A stretch of DNA of 64,000 bases. It comes from Bradyrhizobium rifense (GTDB lineage Bacteria > Pseudomonadota > Alphaproteobacteria > Rhizobiales > Xanthobacteraceae). Position numbers and translations under genes: made by a program. Positions 26,763-36,862 of the stretch are shown in pieces. Location of the stretch: assembly GCF_008123425.1 (NCBI RefSeq), contig NZ_VSSS01000006.1, positions 1-64,000 of the forward strand, given 5' to 3'. Each line of letters begins with the position of its first letter. The stretch's first letter is position 1. The notes under the pieces were generated by a model. It worked only from the letters and a program-made list of their open reading frames with translations. It had not been told where the DNA came from and did no database searches.

Positions 26763-28508
26763 ATGATCGAGGAACGGGACATCAGCGTTGCCATGCGGGA
26801 CGGCACGCGCCTGGCTGTGGACGTTTACCGTCCGGATGCGGCAGGCGCCTACCCGGTGCTGTATGCGTCAGCGCTGCACAACAAGGACATCCAGGGCCCC
26901 GACATTGCCGACATCCTGCCGCGGCAGCCGGCGCACGCGCCGTTGTGGTTCGGACCGATCGAGGCGGGCGACACACGGCGTTTCATCGCCAACGGCTATG
27001 TTCACGTCATCGCTCAGCCGAGAGGATCGGCCAAATCCGAAGGCCATTACGGCCACGAGGATACCGACCATTACGACCTGATCGAATGGATCACGCAGCA
27101 ACCATGGTCGAACGGCAAGGTTGGAATGGTCGGCATCTCCGGCTTTGCCGGCGAGCAATGGCGCGCGGCCGCGCAAGGACATCCGGCGCTGAAGGCGATC
27201 TTCCCTTACGATGCGTGCAGCGCCTATGGCGGCATGTTCGGCTTCCGCGACTTCAATCCTGGGGGCGTGCTGCACAGCTTTCCGTATCTGCTCGACGTTT
27301 TCAGCACGGTTCACGAGCAGCGTGATCGGCCCACCGAGCTGCCCGCCGCAGAGGAAGAGCTCTGGCGCCAGGCGATGCGGAATCCGGACTTCAAGCAGTA
27401 CATCAATCTCTTCAACATCCTCACCCAGAAGGGGCAGCGCACCTTCATCATGTATCTCATGATGACGCATCCCTGGGAGCCCGACGGCACCGTCGAGCGC
27501 GCGGAACAGATCTTCAGGAAAATCAAGATCCCGTTTTATACGGGATCAGGAGCTTATGCCTACACCTACAAGCTCCATTGGCTGGGCGCACAGCATTACT
27601 TCCAGAACGTCGATTCGCCGAAGAAGCTGCTCTTCACTGGTCCTGCGCATCTGGAGCGGCCGTTCCATCAATATCACGACGAGATCATCCGCTGGTACGA
27701 CCATTGGCTGAAGGGCCATGACACCGGCATCATGAACGAACCGCCGGTGCGGTATTGGCTGATGGGCGCCAACGAATGGCGCACCGGGACGGAATGGCCG
27801 TTGCCGGAAACGCAGTGGACGAAGTTCTATCTCTCGCATTGGGAGGGATTGACGACGGAGCCGCCGCGGCCGGCGGCGGAGGTTGGCGCAGCCGCGCGCG
27901 AGCCGGATGTCTTCACCCAGATGCCGTTGACGCGGACAACGAAGGTCGAGCGGCTGCGCTACATGACCGAGCCGTTGCCGCATGATGTCACGGTCGCAGG
28001 GCCGATTACGCTCACCCTCCATGCCGCGATCGATCAGGACGACACCAACTGGATCGTCGCGCTCAAGGACGTCGGGCCCGACGTCTCGGTTCGTACGGCG
28101 CGCGAGGGTGAACGCGATGTCCCCGCCACCTTGCCGGAGCGGGAGCTGACGCGAGGTTGGCTGAAGGCCTCCTACCGGGCGCTCGACCAGAAGCGCTCAA
28201 AACCCTGGGAGCCGTTCCACAAGCTCACCCGGGACTCGGTCTCAGCCGTGCAACCCGGCGAAGTCATCGAGTACCAGATCCAGATCCTGGCGACCGCGAA
28301 CCAGTTCAAGGCCGGACACCGGATCTGTCTCGACATCACGTCCATGGACGTTCCGACCGGGACCGGCGCTATGACCAATGTCGAATACATCCCCTACCAC
28401 GTCTGTAGCAGCAGGACCGTGACCCACCGGGTCTACCGCGACGCCGAGCGGCCATCGCACCTGCTGCTGCCGATCATTCCCGAAGCCGGCAATCACCGCC
28501 CGACCTGA
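26763..28508 (+). CDS. CocE/NonD-type hydrolase (S15 family)
   Basis: 581-aa alpha/beta hydrolase of the X-Pro dipeptidyl-peptidase/cocaine-esterase family. The N-terminal domain begins VAMRDGTRLAVDVYRPD, then AQPRGSAKSEG and the nucleophile loop GMVGISGFAGEQ (the family commonly has G-x-S-Y-x-G). The C-terminal jelly-roll is present (PHDVTVAGPITLTLHAAID, GHRICLDITSMDVP). It probably cleaves an ester or amide to an acid for the CoA ligase encoded two genes on. First gene of an operon through the TetR gene. Cytosolic. Confidence 0.85.
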   Translation: MIEERDISVAMRDGTRLAVDVYRPDAAGAYPVLYASALHNKDIQGPDIADILPRQPAHAPLWFGPIEAGDTRRFIANGYVHVIAQPRGSAKSEGHYGHEDTDHYDLIEWITQQPWSNGKVGMVGISGFAGEQWRAAAQGHPALKAIFPYDACSAYGGMFGFRDFNPGGVLHSFPYLLDVFSTVHEQRDRPTELPAAEEELWRQAMRNPDFKQYINLFNILTQKGQRTFIMYLMMTHPWEPDGTVERAEQIFRKIKIPFYTGSGAYAYTYKLHWLGAQHYFQNVDSPKKLLFTGPAHLERPFHQYHDEIIRWYDHWLKGHDTGIMNEPPVRYWLMGANEWRTGTEWPLPETQWTKFYLSHWEGLTTEPPRPAAEVGAAAREPDVFTQMPLTRTTKVERLRYMTEPLPHDVTVAGPITLTLHAAIDQDDTNWIVALKDVGPDVSVRTAREGERDVPATLPERELTRGWLKASYRALDQKRSKPWEPFHKLTRDSVSAVQPGEVIEYQIQILATANQFKAGHRICLDITSMDVPTGTGAMTNVEYIPYHVCSSRTVTHRVYRDAERPSHLLLPIIPEAGNHRPT

Positions 28509-28536
28509 CCGTCGGCACAGAGGAGGAAGCCTGACC

Positions 28537-29322
28537 ATGACGATCCGATTTGAACAGGATGGCGCCGTCGGCAGCATCGTGCTGGCCAATCCGCCATTCA
28601 ACCGCCTCGACCTGCGCTTCACGGAGGCCTTGCGGGTTGCGGTGCACCAGGCCAGCACCAGCGACATCCGCGTGCTTGTGGTTCGTGCGGAGGGGCCGCA
28701 TTTCAGCTTCGGCGGCGAGGTCCGCGAGTGGCCGGGCAAGGACGTCAACTGGTTCAGGACGTTCGTGGCCGAGGTCAACGCGTCTTATCGCGCCATTGAA
28801 ATGCTGAAGATACCGACGATCGCAGTGGTGCAGGGCATTGCGTTCGGCGGCGGCTTCGAGCTGGCGCTGGCTTGCGATTTTCTCGTTGCGGCGGAGAATG
28901 CCACATTGCGCTGTGTCGAGGTCACCACGGCTATGCTGCCGATCGCGGGCGCGCTCCAGCGGATCGCAGAGCGCGCCGGCCGGGCGCGCGCTTCGCGGCT
29001 TGCCATGCTCGGCGAGCCGATGTCTGGACGAGACGCAGGCCAGCTCGGCATCGCGACCCATGTGGTGCCCGAGGGCGAGCTCTCGGCCACAGTTGCCGCA
29101 CTGACAACGCAGCTCGCGACGGGACCGACCCGATCGTATGCCGCAACCCGCACGCTGCTCAAGGCGTGGTCGAGCGGCGGCGTCGCTGCCGCGGACCTCG
29201 TGATGCTCGATGTTGCGATGGAGCTCTACGCCGGCGCCGATGCGCAGCGCGGGTTTGCCAATACGGCAGCGGCCTTCGACAAGGACATCGAGCCGCCGAC
29301 GCTCGTCTTCGAAGGAAAATGA
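28537..29322 (+). CDS. Enoyl-CoA hydratase/isomerase family protein
   Basis: 261-aa crotonase-fold protein; AGAGGAGGAAG precedes the ATG. Oxyanion region [18 protein letters not shown] is present. The first catalytic-type Glu is kept ([13 protein letters not shown]). A gap-free alignment to the rat hydratase from memory puts Arg at the second catalytic Glu (RASRLAMLG), so simple hydration is doubtful; it may be an isomerase, hydrolase or ring-cleaving enzyme. It lies between the CocE hydrolase and acyl-CoA ligase. Confidence 0.82.
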   Translation: MTIRFEQDGAVGSIVLANPPFNRLDLRFTEALRVAVHQASTSDIRVLVVRAEGPHFSFGGEVREWPGKDVNWFRTFVAEVNASYRAIEMLKIPTIAVVQGIAFGGGFELALACDFLVAAENATLRCVEVTTAMLPIAGALQRIAERAGRARASRLAMLGEPMSGRDAGQLGIATHVVPEGELSATVAALTTQLATGPTRSYAATRTLLKAWSSGGVAAADLVMLDVAMELYAGADAQRGFANTAAAFDKDIEPPTLVFEGK

Positions 29323-29389
29323 GGGGCCCGCGGCGGTTGTCGTCGCGCGCGGGCAATCATCAAACAGCTTGCATGACCGGGAGGAATTC

Positions 29390-31072
29390 GTGCCACATGG
29401 AAGCTACGTCCACGGGAATAGCGGCCAGCCCCTGATTGGGAAGACCATCGGTGCGCTTCTGGATGAGGTGAGCGCGACTGATGGCTCGCGCGAAGCGCTG
29501 GTTGTCGCCCACCAGAAGATTCGCTGGACCTATGCGGAGCTCAAGTCGCGATCCGATGCGTTTGCATCGGGCCTGCTCGCCCTCGGCCTGGAGCCGGGAG
29601 ACCGGATCGGCATCTGGGCGCCGAACTGCGCGGAGTGGACGATCGCACAGTTTGCGACCGCAAAAGCCGGCTTGATTCTCGTCAACATCAATCCCGCCTA
29701 TCGTCTGAGCGAGTTGGAGCACGTCCTGCGGGCCGTGGGATGTTGCGCGTTGATTACGGCTGCGCGCTTCAAGACGAGCGACTACATCGCCATGATTCGC
29801 GAGCTTGTCCCCGAGCTGGGACATGGCGGTGGTGAGCTGAAGAGCGCGCGTCTGCCGGATCTGCGATACGTCATCTCGATCGCAGGCAAGCATGACGGCT
29901 GCCTCACGTTCGACTGGGTATCGGATCGTGGCAAGCAGGTTGGCAACAGCCGGCTCGATTCCGTTGCGGCCACGGTTCAGATGGACGACGCGGTGAACAT
30001 CCAGTTTACCAGCGGCACCACCGGCTTGCCGAAGGGAGCAACGCTCTCGCATCACAATCTGATCAACAATGGCTTCTTTGTTGGCGAGGCGACCGGGATC
30101 GAGCCTGGTTCGCGTGTGTGCATCCCGGTCCCGCTCTATCATTGTTTCGGAATGGTGATGGGTAACCTCGGCTGCGTCACCCACGCGGCGACGATGGTCT
30201 ACCCATCGGAGACTTTCGATCCGCTAAGGACCCTTGAGACCGTTGAGGCGGAGCGCTGCGACGTGCTCTACGGCGTGCCCACGATGTTCATCGCCCAGTT
30301 GAATCATCCCGAGTTCGCCCGGTTTGACCTGAGCTCGCTTCGGCGCGGCATCATGGCTGGGGCTCCGTGTCCCATCGAGGTCATGAAGGAAGTCGCCTCG
30401 ACCATGCATATGAGCGAAATCACCATCGCCTATGGCATGACCGAAACCAGTCCCGTGAGCTTCCAGAGCGGCCGCGACGACCCCCTTGAACTCCGCGTCT
30501 CGACGGTCGGCCGGATCCAGCCGCACCTCGAAGTGAAGATCGTCGACCGCCAGGGCCGGGTGGTGCCACGCGGCGAAGCCGGCGAGCTCTGCACCAGGGG
30601 ATATTCGGTGATGCTCGGCTATTGGAACGACGAAGCCCGAACCAGGGAGGCGATCGATGCCGCCGGCTGGATGCACACCGGCGACCTCGCGATCATCGAT
30701 GACGACGGCTATTGCCGCATCGTCGGACGGATCAAGGACATGGTCATCCGCGGCGGCGAGAACATCTATCCCCGGGAAGTCGAGGAGCATCTGTATCAGC
30801 ACCCTGATATCAGGGACGTTCAGGTGTTCGGCGTGCCTGATACGAAATACGGCGAAGAGCTCTGCGCCTGGATCGTTGCAAAGGCCGGCGCCAGGGTTGA
30901 TGAGGAGGCGGTGCGCAGGTTCTGTCAGGACCGGATCTCGCACTTCAAGATTCCCCGCTACATCCGCTTTGTCGAGAGCTTCCCCTCGACCGTAACCGGC
31001 AAGGTCCAGAAGTTCGCGATGCGGGAGGCCATGATCGAGGAGTTTGCCCGCGGCAAGGCGAGCACCGGCTGA
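29390..31072 (+). CDS. Acyl-CoA ligase (AMP-binding), FadD3/FadD-like
   Basis: 560-aa acid-thiol ligase from a GTG start after GGGAGGAATTC. Motifs: P-loop [16 protein letters not shown] (~206), [43 protein letters not shown] and C-terminal Lys in TVTGKVQK. Size and motifs fit medium/long-chain or aryl acid ligases. It would activate the acid released by the CocE hydrolase to its CoA thioester. Same operon, 67 bp after the enoyl-CoA hydratase-like gene. Confidence 0.88.
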   Translation: MPHGSYVHGNSGQPLIGKTIGALLDEVSATDGSREALVVAHQKIRWTYAELKSRSDAFASGLLALGLEPGDRIGIWAPNCAEWTIAQFATAKAGLILVNINPAYRLSELEHVLRAVGCCALITAARFKTSDYIAMIRELVPELGHGGGELKSARLPDLRYVISIAGKHDGCLTFDWVSDRGKQVGNSRLDSVAATVQMDDAVNIQFTSGTTGLPKGATLSHHNLINNGFFVGEATGIEPGSRVCIPVPLYHCFGMVMGNLGCVTHAATMVYPSETFDPLRTLETVEAERCDVLYGVPTMFIAQLNHPEFARFDLSSLRRGIMAGAPCPIEVMKEVASTMHMSEITIAYGMTETSPVSFQSGRDDPLELRVSTVGRIQPHLEVKIVDRQGRVVPRGEAGELCTRGYSVMLGYWNDEARTREAIDAAGWMHTGDLAIIDDDGYCRIVGRIKDMVIRGGENIYPREVEEHLYQHPDIRDVQVFGVPDTKYGEELCAWIVAKAGARVDEEAVRRFCQDRISHFKIPRYIRFVESFPSTVTGKVQKFAMREAMIEEFARGKASTG

Positions 31073-31133
31073 GAATACGCAAGTGCATCGCCGCCGCTTG
31101 GCGGCTCTGGTCCAATCGTGTTAGCCAACGAAC

Positions 31134-31838
31134 ATGGGCAAGAGCGCGAAACGGGTAAGAGAACCGGCAAGAAAATTGGCAAGCGACACGCAGGCGAGGC
31201 GTCCGCGCAAACGGGCCGAACAGCAACGCGCGCTCGAGACGCGGGCGCTGATTCTGGACGCGGCCATCGCGGAGTTTGCCGCGCGGGGATTCGAGGGCGC
31301 AAGCATTCGTGCGATTGCCGACCGGCTCGGCCTGCAACATCCGCTCATCACCTACCATTATCGCAGCAAGGACATTCTCTGGCGCGCAGCGGCCGAGCAT
31401 GCGTTCGCGCAGATCAGGGGAGGGTGGGATGTTTCGGCGCCGGAGACAGCCGACCTGCCGCCGCTCGCCCGATTGCGCGAGGAGTACGCCATTCTCTACC
31501 GCTACACGGTAGCTTTTCCCGAGTTTCACCGTTTCATGCGGCAAGAATCGTTTACCGACAATCCGCGCCTGAAATGGGTTGCCGATACCGTTCTGACGCC
31601 GCTGCTGGCGAGACTGATCCCCCAGATCGTCGCGGCTCAAGAACAAGGGCTGCTGCCCCTAGTCGATCCCATCCTTTTCCACTACATGATGGTCAGTCTT
31701 ACTGCCACGCTGTCAGGCTTCGGCCCTGAGATGCATGTGACGAGCGGGCGACGCGCGCAAGACAGGGACACCATCGACGCCTATTGGCGCCTAGTGGACG
31801 AGACCGTATTCGCGCGTGCGGTGCGAAACCCGCTGTAA
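31134..31838 (+). CDS. TetR-family regulator
   Basis: 234 aa. The N-terminal helix-turn-helix (residues ~30-75) includes LDAAIAEFAARGFEGASIR and LITYHYRSKDILWRA. The C-terminal ligand-binding domain is helical. It follows the ligase by 61 bp, the last gene of this block. It probably represses the CocE operon through the palindrome at 26644-26659, with an acyl-CoA as likely effector (inference). Confidence 0.85.
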   Translation: MGKSAKRVREPARKLASDTQARRPRKRAEQQRALETRALILDAAIAEFAARGFEGASIRAIADRLGLQHPLITYHYRSKDILWRAAAEHAFAQIRGGWDVSAPETADLPPLARLREEYAILYRYTVAFPEFHRFMRQESFTDNPRLKWVADTVLTPLLARLIPQIVAAQEQGLLPLVDPILFHYMMVSLTATLSGFGPEMHVTSGRRAQDRDTIDAYWRLVDETVFARAVRNPL

Positions 31839-32111
31839 GAGATATCCTAGCTCGCTGAACAAAACGCTGTCTTCCGCCTGCGTTGCCGCCGTCGGCACGC
31901 CCCCTGGGCAGGGGTGAGACCGGCCGCGCAAGAGCCCAGCACGTCCGCTTTCTTTGTTTTCCCAAATGCTAGTAAGAGAAGCTGATTGGAGACTGACGAC
32001 CCGCGCGGTGGAGTGTCGCAGGACGTAGATGACATGGCGGATCGGCTTTGGCTCTTGGCCGGCCGGAGCCGCGGTATGGGGAGTTGAGCATGGCGGATAG
32101 CACGCAACCAT

Positions 32112-32258
32112 ATGCGGACAGGCGCAATCGATTCTTTGGAAACCGCCACGCAGGAAATGATCGAGTTCGAACGCAAGGAAGGCGAGCTCCGGAAGAAGGA
32201 CCACGACCAGCGCGCGGCAGAGCTTCGGCCTCCTCTGGATAACGTCAACCTGCACTGA
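32112..32258 (+). CDS. Small charged protein, 48 aa
   Basis: The frame encodes AIDSLETATQEMIEFERKEG then ELRKKDHDQRAAELRPPLD. It is strongly helical and charged, with coding-like composition in an otherwise barren stretch. No clear Shine-Dalgarno. Family not recognised; could be a small cytosolic protein or a fragment. Confidence 0.4.
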   Translation: MRTGAIDSLETATQEMIEFERKEGELRKKDHDQRAAELRPPLDNVNLH

Positions 32259-32412
32259 GTGCCAGTCATAAGGCCTTCACGGCACGTTCCTAGCTTCGTC
32301 ACGCGACGGGGCCCGGCGCACAACTCTCCGTCCGACTTCGGTCCACACCACCAGACCGGGCGGAGAGCTAGTCCCCGACAGAATCATCCGGGCGCGTGCG
32401 GTTTATTCCTGC

Positions 32413-32481
32413 ATGAACCGCACCTGGTATTCGGCCGCCCTTATCGTCGTTACCGTATTCGTCTTTGGTGTTTGGCTTTGA
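32413..32481 (+). CDS. Possible membrane micropeptide, 22 aa
   Basis: MNRTWYSAALIVVTVFVFGV ends WL, almost entirely one hydrophobic helix with a polar N-terminus. Seen only as an open frame; no good ribosome site. Such short TM peptides are easily missed, but chance is possible. Confidence 0.3.
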   Translation: MNRTWYSAALIVVTVFVFGVWL

Positions 32482-32773
32482 CAGGCTCATAGGCTGAGCC
32501 GGGTAACTTTAAGGGCGTGTCAGTTGGCCCGCATCTGAAACTCGGGCAAACGCCGACTTCCGTTTCTCGCCCCATAGCTGAACTCAGCGAGGGCGCTCCT
32601 AACTCCGGTATCCGAGGAATACGCACGGTGCTGGTCGTTAGTTACAGTTGTCGGAGCCCCTCCTTCTCGTTGGCAACGTCATTCTCTGGACCCTAGATCC
32701 AGTGTTCCTGTGCATCCGGGACTTGTGCGAAAACATAATATTTTCAATGTCTCGATGACATTTCGAGAAGAGC

Positions 32774-32848
32774 TGGTGCTGCCAGACAGAATTGAACTGT
32801 CGACCCTCCATTACCAATGGAGTGCTTTACCGCGGACTTCACCGCGCC
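32774..32848 (-). pseudogene. Degenerate tRNA-Thr(GGT) remnant
   Basis: The minus strand holds a good tRNA-Thr 3' half: CTCCATTGGTAATGGAG is a perfect anticodon stem-loop with anticodon GGT. It is followed by a T-arm with AGTTCAATTCT and an acceptor strand ending GGCAGCACCA. The D-arm and 5' acceptor strand (GCGCGGTGAAGTCC...) do not pair with the 3' strand. A decayed tRNA, probably an att site left by an integrated element. Confidence 0.6.
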
Positions 32849-33540
32849 TTTAAGATGTTGAAATACAGTTCATTTTTTCGCTAACCAAGTCGTATTCAAC
32901 GGCTGCCTATTGACGCCGATTTCGGCAGCCACGACTTTTTTACGATTACCCCTGGTCTCCACGCAAACCGTAGCTTCACAACGTGGGGTCGGGGGCGGAT
33001 TTTCGATGAAGAACCTGGCGCGCAAGCCCAAGTCGCTATTTGTCGGACGCGAAAAGAGACGAAAAACCTCGGTTAGACCGCCACCTGAACTGAATGTCGG
33101 TATCGGCCCCCGATTTGAACATACCGTTCGACAAGCTTTTGAATTTGGGCGGACGATCGGAGGGAATATCGCAGATTTGCGTCGTGTGGGGAAAGGCGGT
33201 AGCGGTCTCCCGCTACCAAACTTCTACGATTTTGGTCGTCTTCCTTCAATCGTCTGCGATCCGTTTCGCTCAATGGTAGCGCTTCGTCAGCGGGCAAGGA
33301 TTCGCCCTTAAGCTCAGGCGAAAGTTTGGGGGAAAGCGCGACTTGTGCGCGATCAATGTCGATGGTTGCGCCTCCGGGATTCGAACCTGTCGGGGACGCA
33401 GGCAGGCTTTCCGCTTCTCGGGACCCCACCAACGCACGTACGACGCCAGCCACAAGGGCCCTCTGAGGTCATTGACGCCGTTGATAAAGAACGACAGCAG
33501 GATGCTCATAGCTAACGCCTGCTGATCGGTCTGGACTGTG
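32849..33540. other. Gene-poor scar between catabolic blocks
   Basis: With the surrounding 31839-32773 this makes a gene-poor interval of about 1.7 kb. Several mutually overlapping frames are not convincing. A minus-strand frame at 33073-33453 has no recognisable family. Nothing supports a further RNA gene. Confidence 0.45.
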
Positions 33541-33760
33541 GCCATCCGCGCCAGAGGAGCGCATCTGCTCTTTCTGCCGCCCTACAGTCCCGACCTCAAC
33601 CCGATCGAACAGGTCTTCGCCAAGGTCAAACACCTGATGCGAGCCACGCAGACATGCGATGTCGAGGCAACCTGGCGTAAGGTCGGCTAACTCCTCGACT
33701 TCTTCTCCAAGCACGAGTGCGCCAACTATCTAAAAAACTCAGGGTATGTTGCCGCATAAA
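33541..33760 (+). mobile_element. IS630 transposase C-terminal remnant
   Basis: The frame reads RGAHLLFLPPYSPDLNPIEQ, VFAKVKHLMR, then a TAA near 33690, and continues LLDFFSKHECANYLKNSGY. The PPYSPDLNPIE box with its catalytic Glu is diagnostic of IS630-type transposases. The element is missing its 5' part and is broken by an in-frame stop; no terminal repeats were identified. Confidence 0.8.
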
Positions 33761-33861
33761 AACATCACGCTCTAACGGAAAATAGTGGCACTGCCCCGCT
33801 CATGCTGAAGAGCAGCCGCTACATCGAAATCTATCACGCCGCTGATGCATGGTTCGGTCGG

Positions 33862-34362
33862 CTATCGTTTCGCCTCGTTCTCGACGGCCTTCGCACGCGC
33901 AGGTGAGGATTTTCGCGCGCCGGGGCCCGGATGAACATGGACCTCCTTCGCGGTCAGAGGCTCACCGCATTCGGAGCAGACCATGACGGGGTCGAACATC
34001 TTGTGGCAGTTCTTGTGTTCGTGCAGCAACGGCCGTCCGCGCGAATCGACCATGTGGATATTGCCCCAGTGCACGATCGACATGATGATCGGATAGAGGT
34101 CGAGACCCTTCTGCGTCAGGATATACTCGTAGCGCTTGGGCGCGTCCTGATAGGGAATTTTGCGAAGGACGCCAAAGCGGACGAGCTTCTTCAGCCGGTC
34201 GGCCAAGAGGTGCCGGGTCACGCCAAGCGACGACTGGAACTCGTCGAATCTGCGGATCCGAAGAAAACATTCACGCAGGATGAGCAGGCTCCAGCGGTCG
34301 CCGATGACCGCCACGGTGCGGGCGAGCGAGCACGGCTCCTCCTCGAGAGCATCCCATTTCAT
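33862..34362 (-). CDS. HxlR-family regulator
   Basis: 166 aa. Start ATG with GGAG upstream; an earlier GTG at 34419 would place an operator-like repeat inside the gene and is less likely. Winged helix: CSLARTVAVIGDRWSLLIL, FDEFQSSLGVTRHLLADRL and KLVRFGVLRKIPYQD. The C-terminus has HKNCHKMFDPVMVCSECGEP, a possible metal site (CxxC). It is transcribed divergently from the DsbA-type isomerase operon and probably represses it through the repeats at 34401 and 34487. Confidence 0.85.
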   Translation of the reverse strand: MKWDALEEEPCSLARTVAVIGDRWSLLILRECFLRIRRFDEFQSSLGVTRHLLADRLKKLVRFGVLRKIPYQDAPKRYEYILTQKGLDLYPIIMSIVHWGNIHMVDSRGRPLLHEHKNCHKMFDPVMVCSECGEPLTAKEVHVHPGPGARKSSPARAKAVENEAKR

Positions 34363-34400
34363 CAACGTCTCCAGTCGATCTGCGGCATCTAAGAAAATAA

Positions 34401-34416
34401 ATTCTAAATCAGAACT
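34401..34416. promoter_or_regulatory. HxlR operator candidate 1
   Basis: Half-sites TTCT and AGAA within ATTCTAAATCAGAACT. It lies between the HxlR ATG and the divergent promoter. A second related copy lies 86 bp away. Confidence 0.45.
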
Positions 34417-34486
34417 CACTACATTTCAATAGGATGCCTCATTTTGCGCAAAAACAGCAGCATTGAATGACGATGATCATATTGAC

Positions 34487-34503
34487 AGTTCTAAAATAGA
34501 ACT
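34487..34503. promoter_or_regulatory. HxlR operator candidate 2
   Basis: AGTTCTAAAATAGAACT has perfect arms (AGTTCTA and TAGAACT) around AAA. It lies 66 bp upstream of the isomerase ATG, where it could overlap the promoter. The arms match candidate 1 (TTCTAAA / AGAAC), so one regulator could bind both. Confidence 0.5.
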
Positions 34504-34568
34504 TTAGGACTCGCGCCACGATCAATCAGGTGGCGAACGATTGCCGCCATCGAAGGGAAGGGCGTTCC

Positions 34569-35207
34569 ATGGCAGCTCCGCTCAAGGTCGAATTTCACTT
34601 CGATTTCGGCAGTCCCAACGCCTACCTCGCCGAGCTTGCGCTGCCCGCCATCGAGCAGCGAATGGGGGTCAAGTTCGACTACGTGCCGGTGCTGCTCGGC
34701 GGCGTCTACAAGGCGACCGGCAACATGTCGCCCGCGGAGTCGCTGCGCGGCATCAAGAACAAGCCGGAATACAATGCGCTCGAGACCGAGCGTTTCCTGC
34801 GCCGTCACAGCATCACGAAGTTCAGGATGAACCAGTTCTTCCCGGTCAACACGCTTGCGCTGATGCGCGGTGTTGTTGCGGCGGAGTTCGAGGGAGTGTT
34901 CGAGCCTTACTTCCGCGCTGCGTATCACCACATGTGGGTCGAGCCAAAGAAGATGGACGATCCGCGGGTCTACCGCGAAGCGTTCCTGTCATCCGGGTTG
35001 GACATCGACCGCATCACCGCCCGCGCCCAGCAGGACGACGTCAAGAAGAAGCTGATCGAGAATACAAGCACTGCCGTGGCGCGCGGTACGTTCGGCTCTC
35101 CGACGTTCTTCGTCGGCAGCGAGATCTACTTCGGCAAGGACAGTCTGCGCGATGTCGAGGACGAAATCCTCGCGCAATCGACCGCGCAGCAGCGTAAGAG
35201 CGCCTGA
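34569..35207 (+). CDS. 2-Hydroxychromene-2-carboxylate isomerase-like (DsbA family)
   Basis: 212 aa, kappa-GST/DsbA fold. The N-terminus reads KVEFHFDFGSPNAYLAEL, typical of 2-hydroxychromene-2-carboxylate isomerases. NQFFPVNTLALMRGV and GTFGSPTFFVGSEIYFGKD also fit. These isomerases act in naphthalene-type ring breakdown, but many relatives have other substrates. First gene of the HxlR-controlled operon, 62 bp before the second acyl-CoA ligase. Substrate uncertain. Confidence 0.8.
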   Translation: MAAPLKVEFHFDFGSPNAYLAELALPAIEQRMGVKFDYVPVLLGGVYKATGNMSPAESLRGIKNKPEYNALETERFLRRHSITKFRMNQFFPVNTLALMRGVVAAEFEGVFEPYFRAAYHHMWVEPKKMDDPRVYREAFLSSGLDIDRITARAQQDDVKKKLIENTSTAVARGTFGSPTFFVGSEIYFGKDSLRDVEDEILAQSTAQQRKSA

Positions 35208-35269
35208 CCGCGCGGGAGGCATCCAGAACGAACCGAGCCCGCAAAGGGGCCTTTCAACGGGAGGTGTCA

Positions 35270-36817
35270 TTGTCGAACTGGCAGCAGGCTGCGGCCGAAA
35301 TCACGAACGCATTGCCGCATCGCCTCCATGAGGTGGTCGACCACTATGTTGACGCCACACCTGACCGAACGGCTCTGATCGAAGACAATGCCAGCCTGAC
35401 CTATCGCGAACTCGACCGGGCGGTTGGTGCCACGGCGGACGCGCTCCGCGCGCTCGGTATCCGCGCTGGCGATCGCATGATGATCGTCAGCGAGAACTCG
35501 ATCGCGCTCGCCTGCCTCCTGTTCGCTGCAAGCCGCCTCGATGCCTGGGCGATTGTCGCCAACCCGCGGCTGTCGCCGCGTGAGCTCGATCAGATCAGGG
35601 ATCATAGTGGCGCCCGGCGCATGTTCTTCACGGCAGAGGTCTCCGAAGAGGCGGCCGCGCACGCGACGCGTTACGACGCTGCGGTGCAGGATGTCGGACC
35701 GCTACGCGGCATCGGCGTGTCTGCCCTGAACCGGGAGACGCAGGCCGAGCCGGTCGAGGCCGACGGCGCGCGGCAAGTGGCGGTCCTCATCTACACGTCC
35801 GGTACGACCGGAACGCCGAAGGGTGTCATGCTCACGCATCGGAACCTGCTGTTCTCGGCAAGGACCACAGCGAACTTGCGCAGCATGACGGCCGACGACG
35901 TGCAGTATTGCGTGCTCCCGATCTCGCACATTGTTGGCATATCGCTGTTGACGATGACGCTGATGGTTGGAGGCGTGACCCGGCTGGTCACGAAATACAA
36001 TCCCGCTACACTGGCCAAGGCGCTGGCCGAGGAAGGCATCACGCTTCTGAACGGCGTGCCCGCCACCTACCAGCGGCTGCTGGAATACAAGCAGATGGCG
36101 GGCTTACAGAGGCTGGAGCGCGGGGCGCTGCGTCTGATGAGCGTCGCTGGTGCACCGCTGGACCTCGAACTCAAGGCGAGGGTCGAGAAGGAGCTCGGTC
36201 TTCCGCTCGGCAACGCCTTTGGCATCACCGAATGCTCGCCCGGCATTTCCGGTGTGCGGCCCGAGGCGCCGCGTAGCGACAATTCGGTTGGCGTCCTCGT
36301 GCCGGGTATCGAAGCCAGGATCGTGGCGCGGGACGGCGCTATCGTGACGAACGGCGAGATCGGCGAGCTGCATGTCCGCGGACCGAACGTGATGCGCGGC
36401 TATTACCGCGCGCCCGACCTCACGGCGAAAGCGATCGACCCGGACGGGTGGTTCAACACGGGCGACCTCGCGCGCTTCGAGGGCGATGCGATGTTCATCG
36501 TCGGCCGCACCAAGGAGATGATCATCCGTTCTGGCTTCAACGTCTATCCGGCCGAGATCGAGGCGGTGCTCAGCACCCATCCCGACGTGGTGCAATGCGC
36601 CGTGGTCGGGCGGCCGGTCGTGGGCAACGAAGAGATCGTGGCCTTCGTCCAGCTTCTCAAAGGCTCCTCGGCCACCGCGCAGGACGTGATGGCGCATGTC
36701 GCGCCGGAGCTCACCTCCTACAAGCGGCCGTCAGAGATCATCCTCATGGAAGCGCTGCCGGCCACTTCGACTGGCAAGCTCCTGAAGCACAAGCTGGTGG
36801 AATCGCTGCGCAACTGA
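35270..36817 (+). CDS. Acyl-CoA ligase (class I AMP-binding)
   Basis: 515 aa from a TTG start six nt after GGGAGG; the in-frame GTG at 35264 overlaps that site. Motifs: IYTSGTTGTPKGVMLTH, FGITECSPG, GWFNTGDLARFEGD, KEMIIRSGFNVYPAEIEA and Lys in TSTGKLLK. The paralog at 29390 is only partly similar, so the two probably activate different acids in one pathway. Operon with the SDR 45 bp downstream. Confidence 0.86.
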   Translation: MSNWQQAAAEITNALPHRLHEVVDHYVDATPDRTALIEDNASLTYRELDRAVGATADALRALGIRAGDRMMIVSENSIALACLLFAASRLDAWAIVANPRLSPRELDQIRDHSGARRMFFTAEVSEEAAAHATRYDAAVQDVGPLRGIGVSALNRETQAEPVEADGARQVAVLIYTSGTTGTPKGVMLTHRNLLFSARTTANLRSMTADDVQYCVLPISHIVGISLLTMTLMVGGVTRLVTKYNPATLAKALAEEGITLLNGVPATYQRLLEYKQMAGLQRLERGALRLMSVAGAPLDLELKARVEKELGLPLGNAFGITECSPGISGVRPEAPRSDNSVGVLVPGIEARIVARDGAIVTNGEIGELHVRGPNVMRGYYRAPDLTAKAIDPDGWFNTGDLARFEGDAMFIVGRTKEMIIRSGFNVYPAEIEAVLSTHPDVVQCAVVGRPVVGNEEIVAFVQLLKGSSATAQDVMAHVAPELTSYKRPSEIILMEALPATSTGKLLKHKLVESLRN

Positions 36818-36862
36818 AGCAGGCGAGATCGCCTCAATAACTCACAAGGCTGGAGAAGTCCC

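Noticed and set aside
33361..33440. tRNA-like T-arm (GGTTCGAATCCCGG on the minus strand)
   Set aside because: Stem arms do not pair, and no anticodon or acceptor stem is found around it.
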